Positions 62,302 to 64,000 of a stretch of DNA of 64,000 bases are shown in pieces; position 1 is the stretch's first letter; every line of letters begins with the position of its first letter. A model generated the notes under the pieces. It saw only the letters and a list, made by a program, of their open reading frames with translations. It did no database searches and was not told where the DNA came from. Both the position numbers and the translations under genes were made by a program. Source of the DNA: Thermobifida halotolerans (lineage in GTDB: Bacteria > Actinomycetota > Actinomycetes > Streptosporangiales > Streptosporangiaceae); contig NZ_CP063196.1 in NCBI RefSeq assembly GCF_003574835.2, forward strand, positions 2,666,001-2,730,000. Direction: 5' to 3'.

Positions 62302-63222
62302 TCAGTTTCCCTGGTTGTTCTTGGCCCTGTGGCGCTGTTCGACGCGCCTGCTCCGCGGCCTGGGTCGGGTGTTGGCGCGCAGCCGCAGCAGTTGCAGTTG
62401 CACGGGCAGGCGCAGCGCGGGGCCGGTCGCGGAGCCGCTGCGCGTGCCCTTCGGGGAGTCGGCGAACCCGGGCACCACCGCCTCGACCGGGGTCATGGGG
62501 GTGCTCGGCGGGGTCAGGCGGTCGGGTACGCCGGGAAGGGCGGGGGCCTCCTCTCCCGCCGCCTCCTCCTGCTTCTCCCGCTTCCTCCGCCTCTTCCACA
62601 GGGACTCGCCGAAGCTTTTGGCGGCCTTCGGGGAGCGTTCGCCGGACAGGCGCGCGCGGCGCCGGTCGAGCAGGCGGGTGATCAGCGGCCACTCCACCCT
62701 GGCGGGCTGGGCCAGAGCGGCCCACAGGTACGCCTTGGTGCCCCACGCCTCCATCGCCCTGCGGGCCCGGGAGACGGTGAAGTATCCGGGAAACGCCAGC
62801 AGCAACTGCGGCCAGGCCAGCAGGAAGGCGACGGTGTAGGGGAACAGCCCGCCTCCCGCGATCGACGCCGCGGCGCCCATCACGACGGGTGTCATCGCCA
62901 GACCGATGCGCAGACCGGTGATCTGGCGGAAGCGGTGCAGCGAACGGCGCACCGAGACCTCGGGCGGGATTCCCTCGGGCAGCGGCGTGGGCTGGGCGAC
63001 GCACGCCAGCAGCAGTGAACCGACCGCGACCGACACGGCCAGCAGGATCGTCCATCCCGGCGCCGACCACTGACCGCGCAGGACAAGAGCGAGCAGCCCC
63101 AGCACCAGGACCGGTATCGGGATGTAGAAGAAGACCTGGCGTCGGATCTGGCCTGCCGCCGTGGGCTCCTGGACGTATTCCACGACGCGAGTACGCAACC
63201 GCTCCACCACGGACGCCGCCAC
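62302..63222 (-). CDS. Uncharacterised membrane protein with long basic tail
   Basis: No family recognised. 306 aa: two hydrophobic helices near residues 30-48 and 55-76 ([37 protein letters not shown]), a middle pair near 105-145 ([41 protein letters not shown]), then a 130-residue cytoplasmic-looking basic region ([43 protein letters not shown]). GTG 63222 has GGGGGAG close upstream. It lies upstream of pxpA on the same strand with a 94-base gap. Confidence 0.65.
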   Translation of the reverse strand: MAASVVERLRTRVVEYVQEPTAAGQIRRQVFFYIPIPVLVLGLLALVLRGQWSAPGWTILLAVSVAVGSLLLACVAQPTPLPEGIPPEVSVRRSLHRFRQITGLRIGLAMTPVVMGAAASIAGGGLFPYTVAFLLAWPQLLLAFPGYFTVSRARRAMEAWGTKAYLWAALAQPARVEWPLITRLLDRRRARLSGERSPKAAKSFGESLWKRRRKREKQEEAAGEEAPALPGVPDRLTPPSTPMTPVEAVVPGFADSPKGTRSGSATGPALRLPVQLQLLRLRANTRPRPRSRRVEQRHRAKNNQGN

Positions 63223-63484
63223 TACTCCCCCTTACCACGTGTTCCGTCTCACCAACCGGTTGACACGCCCCTGCGCCGGGCCGGAGAACCGTGACCACGG
63301 TACGAAGAGAAGCGGACACAACCTCTGCGCGTGTCCACCGCTCACGTTATCCGGTTTTCACGTGTCGTGCGGCTTCTTTCTGCCACCCCTCCCGGTGCCG
63401 AAACACCCGTCGGGAACGGCGCTTCCGCCGCTTCCGGGAAACGCGGAAGGACCGCGGGAGGGTTCCCGCCGCCGGATCCGGGGC

Positions 63485-64000
63485 TCAGCCGCGTTCGGCC
63501 AGCCGCCCCAGGGTCAGCGCGATCCGCAGCACGAAGGAGCCGCGCCCGTCCGCGGGGGCGAACCCGGTGAGCTCGGCCACCCGGCTGAGCCGGTAGCGCA
63601 CGGTGTTGGGGTGGACGAACAGCATCCGCGCGGTGGACTCCAGGGACGAGGCGTGCTCCAGGTACACCGCCAGGGTGTCCAGCAGGGGGGTTCCCGCGTC
63701 GCGCAGCGGCAGGTACACCTCTTCGACGAGTCTACGTCGAGCGTCCCGGTCGCCGTCCAGTGCCCGTTCGGGCAGCAGGTCCTCGGCGGCGACCGGTCGG
63801 GGCGCGTCGGGCCACCCCGGGGCCGCGCGCAGGCCGTCCACCGCGGCGCGGGCCGACCGACTGGCGGCGCGCAGGTCGGACACCGGCGGCCCCACCACCA
63901 CGGCTCCGGGGCCGAAGAGCCCCGCCAGGGGGGTGGCCGCGGCCATCGGGTCGGGGGTGGTCTGGTCGTTGACGCCCACCACGACCACCACCCGCTCCCC
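63485..64000 (-). CDS. fasR: FasR/PucR-type transcription regulator, C-terminal part (cut by window edge)
   Basis: The frame is open to the right edge; about 172 C-terminal residues are visible of an expected 400 or so. The end has the PucR C-terminal HTH: LLDTLAVYLEHASSLESTARMLFVHPNTVRYRLSRVAEL, followed by VLRIALTLGRLAERG. LLPERALDGDRDARRRLVEEVYLPL resembles Streptomyces FasR, activator of the fabD-fabH-acpP-fabF fatty-acid operon, as I remember it. In most actinomycetes fabD follows directly; here the next gene on this strand is an unrelated membrane protein 262 bases away. The symbol is therefore tentative. Confidence 0.7.
   Translation of the reverse strand, partial: GERVVVVVGVNDQTTPDPMAAATPLAGLFGPGAVVVGPPVSDLRAASRSARAAVDGLRAAPGWPDAPRPVAAEDLLPERALDGDRDARRRLVEEVYLPLRDAGTPLLDTLAVYLEHASSLESTARMLFVHPNTVRYRLSRVAELTGFAPADGRGSFVLRIALTLGRLAERG

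Overview
The window is chromosomal DNA from a high-GC (about 70%) actinomycete. The best placement is Thermobifida. It carries a CBM2-Ig-GH48 exocellulase preceded by the 14-bp TGGGAGCGCTCCCA palindrome bound by the LacI-type regulator CelR in that genus, a prokaryotic serpin resembling T. fusca thermopin, and actinobacteria-only families such as SepH, DUF3710, DUF4193, DUF3159, DUF3052 and coproporphyrin ferrochelatase. From memory the Cel48A differs at many positions from the T. fusca protein, so a sister species is as likely as T. fusca itself.

Layout. 0-3 kb: end of a siderophore ABC transporter (permease cut by the window edge, ATPase), a secreted I36-type protease inhibitor and a small membrane protein. 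3-12.8 kb: aconitase with a structured promoter, an F420-type LLM oxidoreductase, a TrmA/RumA-like RNA methyltransferase, two coupled TrkA potassium-uptake proteins, a luciferase-like/FMN-reductase pair and DUF3159. 13-24 kb: serpin, DUF3710, dUTPase, valyl-tRNA synthetase, DUF4235, DUF4193, an OmpR/histidine-kinase pair with a hairpin-rich leader, a 56-aa protein and an inositol-phosphatase-like enzyme. 24-38 kb: Tat-type deacetylase lipoprotein, ferrochelatase, aldonolactone-oxidase family flavoenzyme, SepH, two PH-domain membrane proteins, a PEBP lipoprotein, a repeat-rich disordered membrane protein and a SulP-STAS-carbonic anhydrase fusion. 38-45 kb: RNase P RNA, the conserved RNase H/phosphatase - zinc ribbon - Nif3 trio, a ketopantoate-reductase-like enzyme, LURP-one protein and endonuclease IV. 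45-50.9 kb: CelR-controlled cel48A beside a decayed cbiZ-like fragment, a GNAT, Sua5-type threonylcarbamoyl-AMP synthase and DUF1918/DUF1876.

51-56 kb is the accessory part. It holds a DinB/methyltransferase operon divergent from a XRE-cupin regulator with a small operator, then a short lower-GC island. The island has a tyrosine integrase remnant broken by a stop codon, an HTH fragment, and a two-gene HTH-PIN cassette that looks like a toxin-antitoxin system. It ends at a tRNA-Val(UAC) gene. 56-64 kb returns to housekeeping genes: zinc-ribbon protein, AhpE-like peroxiredoxin, DUF3052, YjbQ, a PhoD-like phosphatase, the pxpABC 5-oxoprolinase operon, a membrane protein and the C-terminus of a FasR/PucR-type regulator running off the right edge.

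Most gene ends carry strong GC-rich hairpins without long U-tracts. Several operons use 4-base start/stop overlaps (GTGA, TTGA, ATGA). I see no CRISPR array, no insertion sequence and no rRNA. No single wholly new system is proven. The best leads are the paired identical-loop hairpins upstream of the response regulator, the repeat-overlapped acnA promoter, the HTH-PIN cassette in the tRNA-Val island, the repeat-rich membrane protein and the cbiZ relic beside cel48A.
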